Shown: positions 4,910 through 5,404 of the stretch, one piece after another
Layout of the letters: each line of letters begins with the position of its first letter
Numbering within the stretch: the first letter of the stretch is position 1
Assembly (NCBI GenBank): GCA_016203425.1
Contig: JACQMU010000001.1
Coordinates: forward strand, 1-5,404
Direction of reading: 5' to 3'
Source of the DNA: Candidatus Woesearchaeota archaeon
GTDB lineage: Archaea; Nanobdellota; Nanobdellia; Woesearchaeales; ARS49
Length of the DNA: 5,404 bases
Program-made: the position numbers and the translations under genes
Notes under the pieces: generated by a model
What the model was told of the DNA's origin: nothing
What the model saw: only the letters and a program-made list of their open reading frames with translations
Database searches by the model: none

Positions 4910-5404
4910 TTATCGCATTATTATCTCTGTCATTGAGAAATCAATTTTTTCTTTGGAAAGTATGTCCATAATATCTTTTTGTTGAGCTTGTGGCACAATG
5001 AAAACATTGTTGGACAGCTTTTTGCCATTTGCTTGCTGGACAGCGCCTTTGCCTTTGTAAAACTCTTCATCTCTTCCAAACAAGAGTCTTCTTATGCGGA
5101 TGTAATCTTTTTTCTTTTTTGGATGATGCATAACAAAAAGAACACTTCTTTCACCGGTTATTATTGCAGGTTTGTTTGTGTACAGCAAAATTCCTTCGCT
5201 TGCAATGCTTGACTTAAGTTGCCATTCGTTAATAATACCAACTTGAACTGAGAAAGGGTAAGTAAAGTGCAGTAGTTTCCATTTATCATAGTCTTTTGAA
5301 GACTCAAAATTAAGAATTGCTGAATCAACAATTCTTTTCAAGAATTCTTCATTTTTTTTGTTGCAGTCAAAGAACAGGTCTATGTCGCTTTCTTTGGTTA
5401 GCTC
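4910..5404 (-). CDS. nucleotidyltransferase domain protein, 5' end outside window
   Basis: The open frame runs off the right edge, so only the last 164 residues are seen. The first visible residues, ELTKESDIDLFFD, carry the SDIDL signature of the polymerase-beta-like nucleotidyltransferase superfamily. The metal-binding Asp pair is at visible positions 7 and 9; the preceding GS motif must lie beyond 5404. The C-terminal part (EGILLY at 70-75, RRLLFGR at 105-111, FYKGKGAV at 115-122, KKLSNNVFIVP at 128-138) resembles archaeal proteins that join this domain to a helical C-terminal domain, often with an N-terminal helix-turn-helix. A TTG at 5341 could be mistaken for the start, but the conserved motif upstream of it shows the gene continues. 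The role could be nucleotide transfer onto a protein or RNA; the substrate cannot be told from the sequence. The stop codon is only 32 bases from the protease ATG, in the same direction. Confidence 0.8.
   Translation of the reverse strand, partial: ELTKESDIDLFFDCNKKNEEFLKRIVDSAILNFESSKDYDKWKLLHFTYPFSVQVGIINEWQLKSSIASEGILLYTNKPAIITGERSVLFVMHHPKKKKDYIRIRRLLFGRDEEFYKGKGAVQQANGKKLSNNVFIVPQAQQKDIMDILSKEKIDFSMTEIIMR

Noticed and set aside
4904..4913. TAAATTTATC near the nucleotidyltransferase stop, also at 2789-2798, as a third repeat copy
   Set aside because: Only ten AT-rich bases match and the similarity stops before the CTTCCTCCTGCTG core.
5339..5341. TTG as start of the nucleotidyltransferase
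   Set aside because: The frame stays open to the window edge and the SDIDL motif lies upstream of this codon, so the gene starts outside the window.

Overview
The window looks archaeal, most likely from a small-genome DPANN-type lineage (Woesearchaeota/Pacearchaeota-like). That is an inference from several signs. TATA elements sit about 25-28 bases upstream of start codons that have no leader. One gene has a GGTGAT Shine-Dalgarno, the archaeal form. The genes are compact and AT-rich. The protein set also fits: a MopE-type CNxxDDDCDG motif in a secreted coiled-coil protein, an AAA_14/DUF4143 ATPase, and an archaeal-style nucleotidyltransferase with a long C-terminal domain.

Layout: the left half (55-2734) carries two plus-strand genes for exported proteins. 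The first is a lipoprotein with four cadherin/Ig-like repeats arranged as a doubled A-B pair. The second is a signal-peptide protein with a MopE-like metal-binding motif, a proline-rich linker and a cysteine-rich Gln/Ala coiled-coil region. They converge on three minus-strand genes: a DUF4143 ATPase (2794-3987), a lipobox-bearing zinc metalloprotease of the archaemetzincin/matrixin-like type (4206-4877), and the 3' part of a nucleotidyltransferase gene (4910 to the window end). There is no gene-free stretch over 300 bases. The longest gap is 3988-4205, which holds the ATPase promoter and a cluster of inverted repeats.

The lipoprotein, the secreted coiled-coil protein and the lipoprotein-like protease suggest a cell-surface locus. 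The ATPase and nucleotidyltransferase have no evident link to that role.

The most unusual structure surrounds the ATPase gene. A perfect 18-bp direct repeat (24/28 when extended, all differences transitions) lies exactly over the stop codons of both the ATPase and the protease genes, so both proteins end in Ala-Gly-Gly-Arg. Directly abutting the protease-side copy are two adjacent inverted repeats with perfect 13-bp and 11-bp arms, built from five copies of AACTGC in alternating orientation. Together these suggest that the ATPase gene and its upstream hairpins (about 1.4 kb) moved in as a unit at the 3' end of the protease gene. No recombinase is visible in the window, so this remains a hypothesis.
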